Positions 11,487 to 24,500 of a stretch of DNA of 64,000 nt are shown in pieces. Every line of letters begins with the position of its first letter. Positions within the stretch are counted from its first letter, which is position 1. The position numbers and the translations under genes were made by a program. This stretch comes from Malurus cyaneus samueli (Eukaryota; Chordata; Aves; Passeriformes; Maluridae), in assembly GCA_009741485.1 (NCBI GenBank), contig CM019214.1:50005284-50069283 (forward strand), read 5' to 3'. A model generated the notes under the pieces. The model saw only the letters and a program-made list of their open reading frames with translations, did no database searches and had not been told where the DNA came from.

Positions 11487-13274
11487 TATTATGAAGTCTA
11501 TAGTTTATTGCTAAAATCCTTGCTTTTTAAACATCTGTTACATCTGACTTCAATTTACTCCATTTCAAGGTTTAGGATAAGTCTGCTTCCAAGAGTCCTG
11601 CCTGTATCCCTATTCTTTATTTTCTGTTATAGGCATACAGAATGTGCTTGAACTAGAATGTCTTTTTTTTTGGCTCAACAATATATTCAAGCCAGTGCAT
11701 TTAGAGGTTTTCCAGCATTGAAGTAACTGGCAGTCTAGCCTTCCACTTCTGTTAAATGCTTTAATATAAAATTCTTGTACTTAAAAATTAAGAAAAGTTG
11801 TGACAGAAAAATATGAGATAAATTGTGATCTATTTTAGTAGAGGTGAAAGAAGTAAAGCATATTTTGAGAAATTTACTTCGAAGCTACAGAGGAAATTTG
11901 ATTTATAACACTTTGTATACGATGTCAAATATTAACACTCAGTCCTTTTTTATTAATGCGTTCTGCCCTGTGAAAAATTATCCGTATGAACTAGCTTCCA
12001 GAGAGAATTGTAACAAGTTCTCCCTCTTGACCTTCAGAAAACAACTAACATTTATTAGTACCCATTGGAATGTCAGACTAATAGTCTTTTCCCTATTTTA
12101 TTTCGAGGTGTTTTTATTTTTTCCAATATGAATTTCCTTAATATTTGCTGTTATTGCTTCCTATATAAACCTGCATAAAATACTTCCTCCATGTATCCAC
12201 TACACTTCACCATCAGACACTAGAAACTCCAAAATAATTTAAAACTGATAATTGAGAAAATAATCTGGATTATAATATCAACAAAGTTTGACAACAACTT
12301 TTACAGCAAAAAAAAAAAAAAATAGAAACCATTTCATTTTATAAAATTTAAATAAAGAAAGTCTTTATTAGGTATTTAAAATAAACAAATGAAGAATGAT
12401 TTTTTAATTCTGGAAAAAATATTTTATAGCTTTGAGAGTTTTGTTATACTGATATTTATGCAAGTGTACCTGCGTTTTAATTTTGACTCCTAACTATATT
12501 TATAGGGTTTTTCATGTAAAGTAATTGTTTAGCCATGACTATCAATATGATTTCTCTAAATATTTCCCACAGTATTAATATATATTGTTGAATAAATAAG
12601 GACTATTTTAATAAGTTTTAATCAGCATGTGTGATAAAATTCATATTTCATATAGGGTACTATTAAACATGTGTTAGCACTAAGAGCATAGTAAAAGGCT
12701 TCCAGTCTGCTGGTGTCAGTCAGGGTAGTTCTGTGCAGTCAGTTCGGTCTTAAAATAAGGACTTGCATGCTTAAGAAATAATAGTCAGGAGAAAATTATT
12801 CAACACATCACTGTACCTAAATTTGCAAACTTCAACTTTAAAAAAAAATAGTAACTGCTTAATCAATCTTATCTATTGTACTTCTGTTAGAACTCTATTC
12901 CCTGCAGACAATAACCTTGTGATTCCGTGATGATGCTATTTTTTAAATCTTGCAAGGTACAGAATATGTGTGTGCATAAAACATGCTGCTCTCTCAAAGT
13001 CTTGAACTGTGGTGGACATCTAGGACCAGGCCAATAAGAGTTGTGTACTAACACCTTTATGCATCTACTCAGGTATATGAAGTGACATTTGTACCAGTAA
13101 ATAAATTAATGGAAATGTTATGTGGCTTGGATGAAAATCTTCCATATTAAGCACTATTTTTCTCCAAACATGGTACTGCTTGCAAACAGTACATTGGAAA
13201 TGGTACCTGACTGTGCCAGCTTCAAATTAAATCCAGGAACTGTTTGGTTAAATACTGACTGGCCTAGCACGGAG

Positions 13275-14292
13275 CTGTGTCTGCAGATCATTTAAACAGC
13301 TTAAATTTTCAGAGGAGTAGAACCATTGCACGAGAACATTTGCAGGGAGTGTCTGATTTGCTAGCATAGATGCGCCTAACTGAAACAGCTCTTAGAGGGT
13401 ACTTAAATTCTTTATATAAAGAATATAGAAAAAGGTTGTTTCAAAGTGTTGTAGAGGCAGAATCTGCCTCCTTAATTAGACATCAAATCAGATGGACTTG
13501 CTCTATCTAATCATCTGACAAGTCATAGATCTATCATAATATATAAAATAAAGTAATGGCATTTATGCTATGTACCTATGTAGATAGATGCATATGCATA
13601 GACATGTTGAAAACATGGGAAACCACAAAACATTGCTCATCAAAACAAAAAGTCTTTAATATAAATGGGTATTCCTGTAATTAGGTCATAAAGTGAAAGG
13701 CATGGAAGACAAGTGAAACTCTTTATAATATATAAACTCTTTATATATATAAAGAGTTTATTATATTCTATATATATTATTATAATATATATTTTTAATA
13801 TATAAACTCTTATATATATAACTCTTTATTTATTAAAGTTAATCCATGGAGTTAACTCTATCACGACTCTGGTTTTCAATATATTCTGTTAATACTCGGT
13901 CTTTTAGCCACACCAAGTTTACATAAGAGCATGGTAAGGTCAGTAGATTCTCAAAAATTAATGCAGCACTTTGGAGAATGGTAGTAACATCTACATCTGA
14001 GTATACATACTTTATGGCAACAGCCTGTAACTCTGTCAGATCAGTTATGCCCATTTAACTACAAGGATATTAAACTGGTTTTAACTGCACCCCAGGCAGA
14101 CTTTAACCTTGTCCAATACACAGCTGTATCCTTTATTCCCTAGTTTCCTTTAAGAACTTGTGTAGTTCTTTCAACCGAAAAGGGGAAAAGGAATGGAAAA
14201 GACAGAGAGATAGAAGAAAGTCTACTTCCTACAGAATCCTGTCTGTGGAGATACAAGACTCCTAGAATAGATCTGACTCTTATTTAACTTTT
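13275..14292. repeat. Triplicated core, copy 3
   Basis: Third occurrence of the 1 kb core, here continuing on both sides into the same sequence as around 6483-7539. It therefore belongs to a full unit, unlike the truncated copy at 9966-10997. Confidence 0.9.
13715..13834. repeat. TA-rich microsatellite, copy 3
   Basis: 120 bp between the shared flanks, similar in layout to copy 1 with internal AAACTCTTTATA and AAAGAG motifs. Confidence 0.85.
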
Positions 14293-17200
14293 CAGCTCCT
14301 ACACAATGTGTGTGATTGAATTATGGATTCTTTCTTAATACATATTTAGTGTACAAGAGCTTAGAAAATATACAGTAATCATTTGATAACATAATATCTT
14401 TAACTAGTTGGTTATAATTGTTGTTATTGGATTTATTCTATATAAAGGCAAGAAAATCAGAAAGTTGTTGATTTAATGTAAGACAACTGAAGAGGAGTTC
14501 AAAACCTGTGAAAACAATTCCATAAATGTGAATTTATTGCATTGAAATACCTACTTTTTTTTATTTTTTATTTGGTTTGATCCATTGTAAAGGTAACTTC
14601 AAATGCCCAGAGAAAGTAATAACTGTAACAAATAAAGAAAAAGGCCTGATATGTTTGTGTTACAAGATGTATTATCTCTCATAATCTGCAGTTTTAATAC
14701 CCACTGATACACATACATTTATAAAAGTTATTGTAATAATATTTTCTTCACTCAGAATATAATTCTCTTCTTAATACTTTCTTAGAATGTTTAACAAATT
14801 TTAAATGGCTTTTTCATACTCTGCAAATTCTGACAAGCAAGGCAGATTTTTTACCATCACAAAATATAGGAATATAAATTCATGTCTGGCTTCATTTTTT
14901 TCATCCAGTAAGTAACTTCACTGTTTCCACTGAGTAAATGGGGTGTCAGTCAGAAGAAGTGACTCATTTAATGGAATGTGAGCTCACACACAGTGTAGTG
15001 TCTGCAATGCTGCTGTATGCTCCTACCAGTTTAGTACCTAGCATTTAAAGTGGCAACATTTTATTGAAGTACTGTAATAGCAACTTTGTTAACTACCCAC
15101 AACTGTCACAAATATTTTCAATCAACATTTCACTTCATGAAGCCAAGCTGTGTAAAACTTTCATTACAGAAAGCAAGCCCATGCAAAACAAGATTGTGTC
15201 GTGTTTCATTTGCGAATGCAAAACTCATCTCAGTTTTCTGGCAATATCTGGAGCACAGGAAAGATTTTGGTAGTGTGTAACTGTCCCTTCTAGTGAATTT
15301 ATTTCCTTTCTTCTAAGTTCTTGAAGATAAAACCACAGTGCCCATAAACACTGCTGTTATTTTTTAGCTTATCATATGCTCTTGGCAAGTATTTTACTTT
15401 ACTATTTGATTTCCTTTCTAAAGCTTTCTGTTGTAAGGAAGGAATGCATCTAAATAAAGGTGAAAGCAGCACACATAACTGCCAAAAATGTCTCGTCTTC
15501 CAGGAGAAATGTGTCCAGCCTCTTCCATTTTTGAAAGATTGCTTTCTGACTGCATTGTCTGATTGCTCTTAACTATCTTTTCACAGTGATTCTTTTGGAG
15601 ACAAAAGATGAAAAAAAGGAAGGCTGCAAATTTCCTGGCAGTCAAAGAAATCCTTCTATAAACTCCACTAGCATTTGGAGGTAACTTTTTCTGGTTTGTT
15701 TCTTTAGAGAGGGACTGGAGAGGATCTCTAATGATCCTCTTAGAGAAATACAATTAGAAAAAAATAGTCAGTAGGTACCCAAAGAAACAATGCATTGCCA
15801 TCCATTTCCACAAGGGTGAGAATCTTTTCTAGGTAAATAATTTATCCCACGTGCTCTCTTTTAAGAGGTAGAATAAATAAGGATGATTAAGAAAAGCTTG
15901 TGAGTTTTTTTTTTCATTTCTGACTTGCTCTGAGTTCTATGGCTTTCCACAGAGTGTTCTTTGCACCTTACAAAGTGTGCATATTTTTACTGTTACTTGT
16001 GTAATTCATGCAAAGTGAGGGATTTGGCATAACTTTCATAGTACATTCAAATTTTTTGCCTAGTACCTTGAAAATGAAAATGTTCATTTAGGGTTAAGGA
16101 CTCACAGTAACTGTAGAGTGGGACAATGATTTTCATTAACTTATATAAGGTGGGACATCTGAGATCACAACGTCACCCCTTCCAACAACTTATAACTCAG
16201 GACTGACAGTACAAGAAAAGTAATCTTATGTGAAGTTTCAATTCAAGGGATTGTTCTATGTATTGCAGTAGCACATCTGCTCACACATTGAGCCAGTTCT
16301 TGGGGAAAACTCACCAAGGAACAGGAATGCATGACTGGATGAGAGGGGAAGAGGAACAGGGACACATCTTGCAGCAGCAGACCAGCAGATCTAATCACAG
16401 CCAGACTTTTACGCAGACCTGAATGGGTGATGCAACTTAGGTCCTACCCCAACTTGGTAAAAGTTATGAAGATTAGACCCGGGTGGATTTTTGCTTTTTT
16501 TTCTAATATTATTTCCTATGGGAGCATCTAATACACAGTAAAGGCAATGAATCAAAACACATGAGAGGAGCAAGATCCTTCTTTCTGCAGAAAAGTGAGT
16601 TGTTTCATTATTCATCTGCAGTAGTTCAGTTCAGGTTCCCTTCTCATTTGATCCCCAGATCTGCACAGATCTAAGCTCCAGCCCATAGAGTAATGAACAT
16701 ATCCCTACTGAGCACACACCTGGGAGTCTACTTCTATGGAGAGGAAGACTGCAATAAACTGGGAGAGCATGAAAGAGACAGAAAAACATCCAGGCATATA
16801 AATAGAAAGTGGGACATTGAGCAGAAGTACAACAGCCAGCAGCCCACAAGAATAGCAGGTAGATAAGATGATTTTTCCTTAAGGTAGTGATTAGGAGTGG
16901 AAGAGCTAGCTGTGAGAGAGAGCGACTCATAGCTATAAGAGTCTTTTAGGCTGCTGTGCATCAAATCTTTCAGTATCTTATCCTTGCTCCTTATAAAATT
17001 ATTTATGAGTTTTTTCTTACATGCACACACACAAAAGAAAAGCTGGTAGATTTTAATAACAAAGGATTTAATCCTAAAATAATTTGTGCATAAATAACAT
17101 CATACAATGTTGTTAATTTCCATATCTTCCCACAAGCTATCAGGTAAGTTTGCAGGCCAATAAACAATTATTCAGGAAGGTGTTCTGATAATTTTTTATC

Positions 17201-17454
17201 ATGTTCTGTCATATTACCTTGTTCTTGTACTGAAAAAGTCTTATTTACATATTCCAGGTCTTGCACAGATCTTACACAAACAAAACATGCCAGTTCTGCT
17301 GAGCTGTACAGCGGTTTTAGAGGAAGACTGATATTTGGAAGAAATTAGAGTCAGTTCAAAAAATCTCAGGTAATCTGAATATTTTCAAATGCTGTCGTTT
17401 CCAAAACACACAAAAATGGAAGATTAATAATTCTGTTTCCACATTGAATTAACT

Positions 17455-17523
17455 TCATATATGTATGTATATGTATGTAGATGATTAGATATAGATAGAT
17501 GTAGATATAGAGGTAAGAGATAG
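17455..17523. repeat. Imperfect ATGT/ATAG tetranucleotide repeat
   Basis: TATGTATG units pass into GATAGATATAGATAG units and then GATATAGAGG. This is a degraded compound microsatellite. It creates the isoleucine/tyrosine-rich stretch in two minus-strand frames, which are not genes. Confidence 0.8.
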
Positions 17524-18059
17524 AAATAAAAAACTGTACCTTCCTCATAAATTGGAATGTTGAAACACAAATATGAATGTCTACAAAACAGAAAAAAAAT
17601 CCATCCTTGTTTCTGTTGTGATTGGTTTTCATTAAAGAATTTTACAGGATTGTCTGAGTGAATCAATAAATTAAAACCCTATTAATGTCATATGAAACAT
17701 ATTCACTATTGTAGTGTCTAAACCATACACAGTTGCTCTTTCCATTGGCCTTGTGCTCAGGTGTTTTTTTACAATTTGCATTCAAATTAAATATGAAAAT
17801 TAAAAAATACACGTTTTTTTCATATTATTGATTTTTAGAATAATCCACCAATGAATCTCTGCAAGGGTTGCATATCTATTAGTGAGAGTTCACAGAGCTG
17901 AAATAGATCACAGAGAATTTTATAGTAAGTTGACCAATTAAAACAGGAAGTTTTTCTTGGGGATTCATTTCTTTGTGCTTTATTGTTTTTTGTTTTTTTT
18001 TCTGTGCTTATTTGTTGGTAGCTGAATGATGTTTCTGTGAGAAAAGTATAATGGGGCAC

Positions 18060-18382
18060 ATTTTTTGAAGACACTTTTATTGCACAGTCAACACAGCGGG
18101 AATGATTATACAGTCATAAAAAATACCGAAATATCTTCCCATGTCAAAGGACGTTTTCTGCAAGTGCCAGTCAGAAGAACCTGTCATGACTTCAAGATCT
18201 GTTTTCTCGGTTGGCAGGGAGACAGCACAACACGCCGTAATGTGACAATCCCCCTGGGGGGGGGTCAAAATGTGTTAAGGGATTTCACTCCCTGCAACAG
18301 CAAAACAGGCTGTTTTAAATGCTATCAAAGCCATAACTGTGACACAAGACTTAATTTTCCCTGCCTTGACCAGAATTCTTAA
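18060..18382 (-). other. Possible 3' end of a transcript or processed retrocopy (minus strand)
   Basis: Read on the minus strand, this stretch is less AT-rich than its surroundings and ends with GTGCAATAAAAGTGTCTTC followed by six A. An AATAAA signal lying about 14 bases before a cleavage-like position and an A run is the usual layout of an mRNA 3' end. No reading frame of known type lies upstream on that strand; the best frames are 63 codons (minus, 18077-18268) and 105 codons (plus, 18065-18382), overlapping and unrecognised. It could be a 3' untranslated exon, a short processed pseudogene, or a coincidence, since AATAAA is common in AT-rich DNA. A C5-T-G9 run lies at 18250-18264. Confidence 0.25.
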
Positions 18383-20370
18383 GTGGAGCAGTCTGATCCA
18401 ATCTATTGAAAAGGCCAGTTCAAGAAAGAAAGAAGTTCAAAAGATGATTTAAGTTGTGGCTACCAATCCTGAAGACAGTTGGAGTCAAACGGCATCTTAA
18501 TTATCAAGTAGCACTTGGTGCACTTTAAATTCTACATAGAAACAAAACTGGAATTAAACTTTCATTAACTAAGAGGGTCATGAAGAAAGATTTGTCTTAA
18601 AATGTCATCTCAGAATCCCAAAATAACATGATGTCAGTAAAATTCAGGTGTATATATCACATCAAATTGATAACACTTCCTGCAAATAGCTTGGGAAACC
18701 TTATTATAACTTTAACTTCTTCAGGTTATAAAGGTCATGTTGTAAGTAGTATTCTCTACAGCTTTTTGAAGCCAGCAAAATGTCTTGTGGAGAAAAACAG
18801 TATTAAAACTGCTGATCTATCCTTTCTGTAAGATCCTCAAGGATTTCAACATACAGAAACACAGCAAATTGAACAGAAGGGAAAAATTAGTCTGAAGTAT
18901 TAAAAAAAACTTGAAGAAATTATATTAAAATACAGTACTAAAAGAATCCTGTTATTAAAAACATTCTGTACTTGGATGAAAAACCTGACTGCCTTTGTGT
19001 GTTTAGTTGAAATTTATTTTCTGTCTGTGGTGTTGTGAGATTCTCACCTGAAATAGGTCCTTAAATTTAAATAACACGTTTTATTTTCTGATGAAATCTT
19101 TATTAATTTATAGCAGCTTTATTACAGATTACTCTGGAGAGACAACTATCCTGAATAATTTTTTTCCCTCTGTTACATTGCTTGTTGATTTAGAGTTTTT
19201 GTATATGATATTTCTCACAATGATTATAATGGACTTTCAGTCTAAGAAATAGGAGTTTTGAGTGTAACTTAACACATTGCTTATCCCATTTTCGTCTCTT
19301 TTTCAATGTTTTCCTATGGCTACACAGAATCTTTCTCTTTCTTTGAATTCACACAGGGAGCCCAAAGTCATCTCCTGCCCTGAGTGAGCCACAGACACAC
19401 TACTCCTGGCTGTGATTGTGGGGTCCTAGTGTGACTTCACCAGAAGTCCACACAACTTTGTTTTACTCAACCGCAGGATCTTTTGCCCTCTGGACCCACA
19501 GGAACATTGGATGAGTGTAACACCACAGAAGAGGGTTAGGAACTGAAAGTATTTCGTCAATGACAATTGAAAAAGTATGAATGAGTCTTTCTTCTGTTAC
19601 TCAGGACAGTTTGTGTTGGCATTTCTTGTTGAAATGTGTTCAGTAAGAGCGAGGCCTCCCTCCACATACTCTTGCATTGTTGTGGTTGAATTAGCAACAG
19701 CTACTTGTTGTAACTTTATCACACTGTTAAGAAGACAAAATGTGAGCTTTTTCTCTCCAAACAACCTTTTGACAAACAATTGGGTCTTCACATATCTGCT
19801 GAAATTAACAATAAGAACAGACTTTGAGTTCAATAGGCAGCGTGGGGTGAGGTCAGGTACAGAAGTAGACATCTACACTTGGGTACTTTAATCACCTATA
19901 ATACCTAAGGACAAGCCTGAACATAAATGCTCAGTGGCATTTGTGATGCCTTAACATACATATATCATTTGAACTTCATCTGACATTACAGAAAACATGA
20001 TTGTTTCCAATCTTGTGCCATAAATTCCAGTTTTAAAAATTATGTTAAGTAAGTCAGCTTTATGAGAAGTCACATTATCAAATTTGTGGACCAATCCCTC
20101 ACATAAAGGTTTTGGATAACTTAGATGTTTAATGGTAAATAACAAAAGTACATTTTGATAAGTTGGAACATCTTGCTCTAAAGATCTTGAAAGACTTGTC
20201 ATGGAACTCAACACAACCTCCTAAAATCCTATGGTTTTTTCTAGCTTGTTTCAATTTTGACTAAGATGAAATTCTTAAGACAAAATATTTGTGATTACCT
20301 ATATGCAGCAGTGAGAATTACAACCAAAAGGTGGCAGTACTGTATACACTAAACATTGGGTCAGTAAGAC

Positions 20371-21520
20371 AATCACGGAATCACAGAAGAACAGAATATG
20401 TGACTTGGAAGGGACCCACAAGGATCATAGAGTCTAACTGCTGGCTTGCACAGCACCATCCCCAAGAGCCACACCATGTGCCAGAGAACATTGTCCAAAC
20501 ACTTGTTGAGCTCTGTCAGCTTGGTGCTGTGACCTCTTCCCTGGGGATCCTGTTCCAGTGCCTGACCACCTTCTGGGTGAGAAACCTTTTCCTAATATTC
20601 AACCTAAACATCCCCTGACACAACTTCAGGTCTTGTGCCTGAAGGTCCTGTCACTGATCATCACAGAGAAGACATCAGTGTCTGCCCCTCCTCTTCCCCT
20701 CATGAGGAAGTTGTAACTGCAATGAGGTCTCTCCTCAGTCTCCTCCTGGCTGAACAGCACAAATGACCTCAGCTGCTCTTCATATGGCTTTCCTTCCAGT
20801 CCTTTCCCCATCTTTGTTGCCCTCCTTTGGATGCTCTCTAACAGCTCAATGTCTGTTATTTTGGTGTCCAACACTGTCCCCAACACTCAGTGGTGAGACC
20901 ACCTCAGTGCAGAGCAGAGTGGGACAATCCCCTCCTTTGCCCAGCTGGTGATGCTGTGCCTGATGCCCTCCAGGACACCCCAGGCTGACCCTCCTGGCTT
21001 CTACAGCACTGCTGACTCATATTCAACTTGCTACCAACCAGGATACAGGTACCTTTTTTCAGCAATGATGTCCAGCTTCTCATTCTCTGGTCTACACATG
21101 CAGCCAGGGTTGCCCCATCCCAGGTGGAGAATCCAGCACTGGACCTTGTTAAACTTCCTATGGTAGGTGATTTCCCAGTCCTCTCATTTTTGACATCTCT
21201 CTGCAGATCCTCTCTGCCTTCCAGGGACTCAGCATCTCCTTCCAGTTTTGTATCATCTCCAAACTTGTTTAGTACCTGTTTCCAGTCCTGTATCCAATTC
21301 ATTGCTGAAGATGTTGAGAAGCACAGAGCTGGGATTGGAGCCTGCGGAACCCCATCCAGTGAGAGTTTGATGCCATCCCATTCACTTTAACCCTTCGTGC
21401 CCAATCTGCGAGCCAGTTGCTCACCCATCACATATTGTGTTTATCCATCTGTGTGCTGGACATTTTGCCCAGAAGGATTCTGTGAGAGACAGTACCAAAT
21501 GCTTTGCTGAAATCCAAACA
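20371..21520 (-). mobile_element. CR1 LINE, 5'-truncated, minus strand
   Basis: Longest continuous CR1 copy in the window. On the minus strand it runs from the reverse-transcriptase core to the 3' end. The frame at 21302-20904 begins MNWIQDWKQVLNKFGDDTKL. It contains an F-G-D-D version of the F-A-D-D catalytic motif of LINE reverse transcriptases (residues 14-17), followed by the LEGREDLQRDV segment typical of CR1. The frame at 20886-20626 contains DIELLESIQRRATKMGKGLE, matching the CR1 ORF2 C-terminal region that usually reads DIELLERVQRRATKMI. The segment between is frameshifted, so ORF2 is broken. The 3' end reads TTCTGTGATTCCGTGATT, a mutated version of the short CR1 terminal repeat. The 5' part (endonuclease and ORF1) is missing, as in most CR1 copies. 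It is not a functional element. Confidence 0.93.
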
Positions 21521-24500
21521 TTATTACTGAGATTCTTACATACACATTTCTACAAGTACTGTGATTTAAATACATTTATATGTGTTTGTACTGTTTTACT
21601 GTTGTTTGTGAATATGAATGAAAAACAAGAAGCAGAAATTCAATTTTTCATGTTACTTAAATAACTTTATACGTCCATTAAATCCCTAAAAGTCACAGGC
21701 CAAAGCAAAAAGTGGATATACATATCCTGGGCAAAAGTTAAATAAAAAATTTCTTCAAATAAGTGTAGTGAAATTGTGCTCTGTATTTCAGAAGATTTAC
21801 TAATTCTGTATGGGAAATATTACCCTAAGAAAATGATTTAGAATTAGAATAGCCACTCCATATTCTTTTTCAGAATTTATAGAACATACATTTATTCATC
21901 TTCACTAAAAAGAGATGTTATTTTCTGGCTTGACTGTTGACTAAAAATAAAATAATAAAATAACTACAGTTAATGCATATGATCATTCTGGATGGAAATT
22001 AAAGATTTGTGTTGCATTGTCTTTTACTACGCAGAATCAAACTATTTATCTCAAACTTCTGATTTCAAGAAATAGAAGTATCACCATAATTTGTAAAATA
22101 TGAACTTAAAATTCTTAAAGATTATCAAGAACTAAAAATAGGCAGGCTGAACGGCACAGCTTCCTAATATTCCAGAATGAAATCTACATGGCATACCTCT
22201 GGGGCTGGAGCTAAACCTGTTTCTGTTTCACAAATGCCTCTTAAAAAGATAAATAATAGTTCTCAAATATTTTTAGTCCAATGTGAGACAAGTTATATGA
22301 AATTAAATTTAGAATCTGAAAGAATACTATTTAACTTAAAGTTTTGTGTAATTTCTTTAAAATTTTCCTTTGTTTTCTGAAGCCATCAGAAGAAAAGATC
22401 TCTTACTCTCTTTGAATCTTTTGTCTTTCTACCAGTATATTACACATGTTTCTTTTTCCTTTTTCTCAGCAGGTATTCCACACTGGTAATTAATAGCTCC
22501 CTGGTTAGTTCATCCCTGGGTCTTGGTGGCCTCACAGTTCATTGCTTTGAAGTCAGTCAACATTTTCCTTCTGAAATATGTTCTTGGTTCTGCAAATGCT
22601 TTACCCTGAGGTCAGGTCTCATTGTGAAATTTAGATGAGTCTTAGCTGGGACTTGGCCACATCCAACCTTTCGAGCTGCCATGCACTCAAAACTGAACTC
22701 ATGCACTTTGAACCCCAAAACTCCCCCATGTGTTGTTGCACTGCTCTTTTGAAGTTAGAGGAACACTGATCCTACAGTCACCATTATGTTGACACAAACA
22801 TATTATTTTAGATGTTTGAAATAGAAAAACAAGCACATTTTTGGAGCCACAGAGGACTCAAGGAGACTCAAGGCTGAGTGCTGCAGGTGTAGCCAGGCAG
22901 CTCAAGAACGGGTTAAGCATGAGCGGCCTGACCACCTCCCCAGTCAGTCTGTACAGATTGATCTCCAGGTCAAAGATCAGCTCCAAGTGGAATATAAACT
23001 TAACAAAATATCCAGAACCTCCCTGGTGTTTTTAATTTCCCTTTCGTCTCCCTACACAAAGGTATTTTTCTATGACACTTTTTGAAATTAGGCAAGTTGT
23101 GACAGATGCACTCAATATCATATTAAAATTTTGTGAATACCTCTGATAGTGATTTTTTTTTAATCCAACCAAATCATTAATTTGTGACACAAGGGAAAAT
23201 ATACAGGAAACAATGATTAATGCCAAGAACTCTGTAGAGAGCTCCAGAGGACAATTAGTAAAGGTTAATGATTTAGGAGACCCAGAATCAAAGGAGAGAA
23301 GTTCAAACCAAGTTACCTGCTAAGAATATGATTATGTCTGAGCTAGAAACCCAATATTTCTCACTTCATCAGTAAAAATAAGGCTGACAGACACTGACCC
23401 TTTATGTTTTCAAAGAAAGATTAATTATTTTTAAGGGAGAAAAAAAGACATTCACTATGTTTCTTCTTCTGGTTATCGGGTATCAGAGGAGCAGAAAGCA
23501 ACTTCAGTTCTCCCACATCTTTTCAAGTAGAGACAGAAAGAGGCGGGCTGTTTGAAGTACCTTTTTGGCTTTCCTTGATTTAAAGTTTTATGAGCAGCTG
23601 AGGAGGATACTGAAAGTTACTGATGGCTTTTAAAGAACAGGTGGAATTTAACCTGACCTACTGTAGAAGAGAACTCCCAGGAAAAAGGAACCGAGAGAAG
23701 GCAAAAACCACAGGTGAAGCCAAGGGAGCAGAGATGAAAGATGGTTTCACAAAAGCTAATTTTATCCTGTACAAGATGACTTCATAGAACTGTCTTCATA
23801 GTACTTGCAAAGAGTCAGATGAAATATTTAAAAAAAAAAAAAATCTAAAATTATTCTCTTGTTCTGAGTTACCTTGTGGACTTGCCCATCTTTTGCAAAT
23901 GACTGCACAGTGATATGAGGTAAGTTAGTGCTTCTGGAACTTCAGCCCAGAAGTTGAAATGAATTTGAGTGAAATGAATTTTGCTGATCAGAAGAGAAAG
24001 AGAAAAAATAATGTTTAATCAGTAATTAAACCTGATATAAAAAGATTCTCTCATTCTTAAAAGCAAAAAACATAGAGAAAATAAATTTCCAGCATTTTAA
24101 AGACAGCAAGATTGATGAGAAATCCTGAATATATTATTTGTTCAGAATATATTCGTTTTCTCTCTTAAAAATATAATTTGAAAATGAAGAAATAAGTAGT
24201 AATAAATGGAGTTATGATTAAAATGTTTTAAAATATTTATTTTATATTGCTTTTGACATTTATGCCTTTTGTCCCAGTAGTAGTACTATTATCAGTGTTT
24301 CTCTGAAACTTTGCAGTTCTTATGCTGAAGTTATGAATTTTCTTCCAAGAAGAACATTCTGTTTCAAAAACAGGTGCAGAACTCAAACTGAAATGGAGCT
24401 TGTAGTGTGTATCATGTCATGAAATAGACTTCATTACAGGACATGTAAAATTCTCGGTGCTTCCTGAGTTGCACAGTCATGAGACACCCTCCAGGTCATG

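Larger units (their letters stand above)
10997..16338. repeat. Large tandem unit, copy 3 (second full unit)
   Basis: Matches 4154-9965 throughout, in the same orientation. Between 10997 and about 13900 it tends to lack single bases present in copy 1, often in homopolymers (for example CTATAAAATGTCTGTC here and CTATAAAATGTTCTTGTC at 4447). From about 14300 on it reads like normal AT-rich genome and has none of the GC-rich insertions seen at 8426-9965. After CAGGAATGCATGACTGG at 16338 the sequence continues into unique DNA (ATGAGAGGGG), so this copy carries the probable true right flank. Confidence 0.9.
16339..20370. other. AT-rich non-coding DNA, no gene
   Basis: No frame shows a known domain. 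The stretch contains a short ATGT/ATAG microsatellite (17455-17523) and a possible minus-strand transcript end near 18060, both listed separately. At 19577-19891 a 104-codon plus frame fully overlaps a 91-codon minus frame; neither resembles a family I know, and the mutual overlap argues for chance. Confidence 0.65.

Noticed and set aside
4154..16338. The repeated unit as a satellite array or a new class of mobile element
   Set aside because: Only two and a fraction copies, no terminal repeats, no coding capacity and unrelated breakpoints; assembly error or local duplication explains it better.
20331..20618. 95-codon plus-strand frame
   Set aside because: It is the antisense of the CR1 3' region at 20371-20620.
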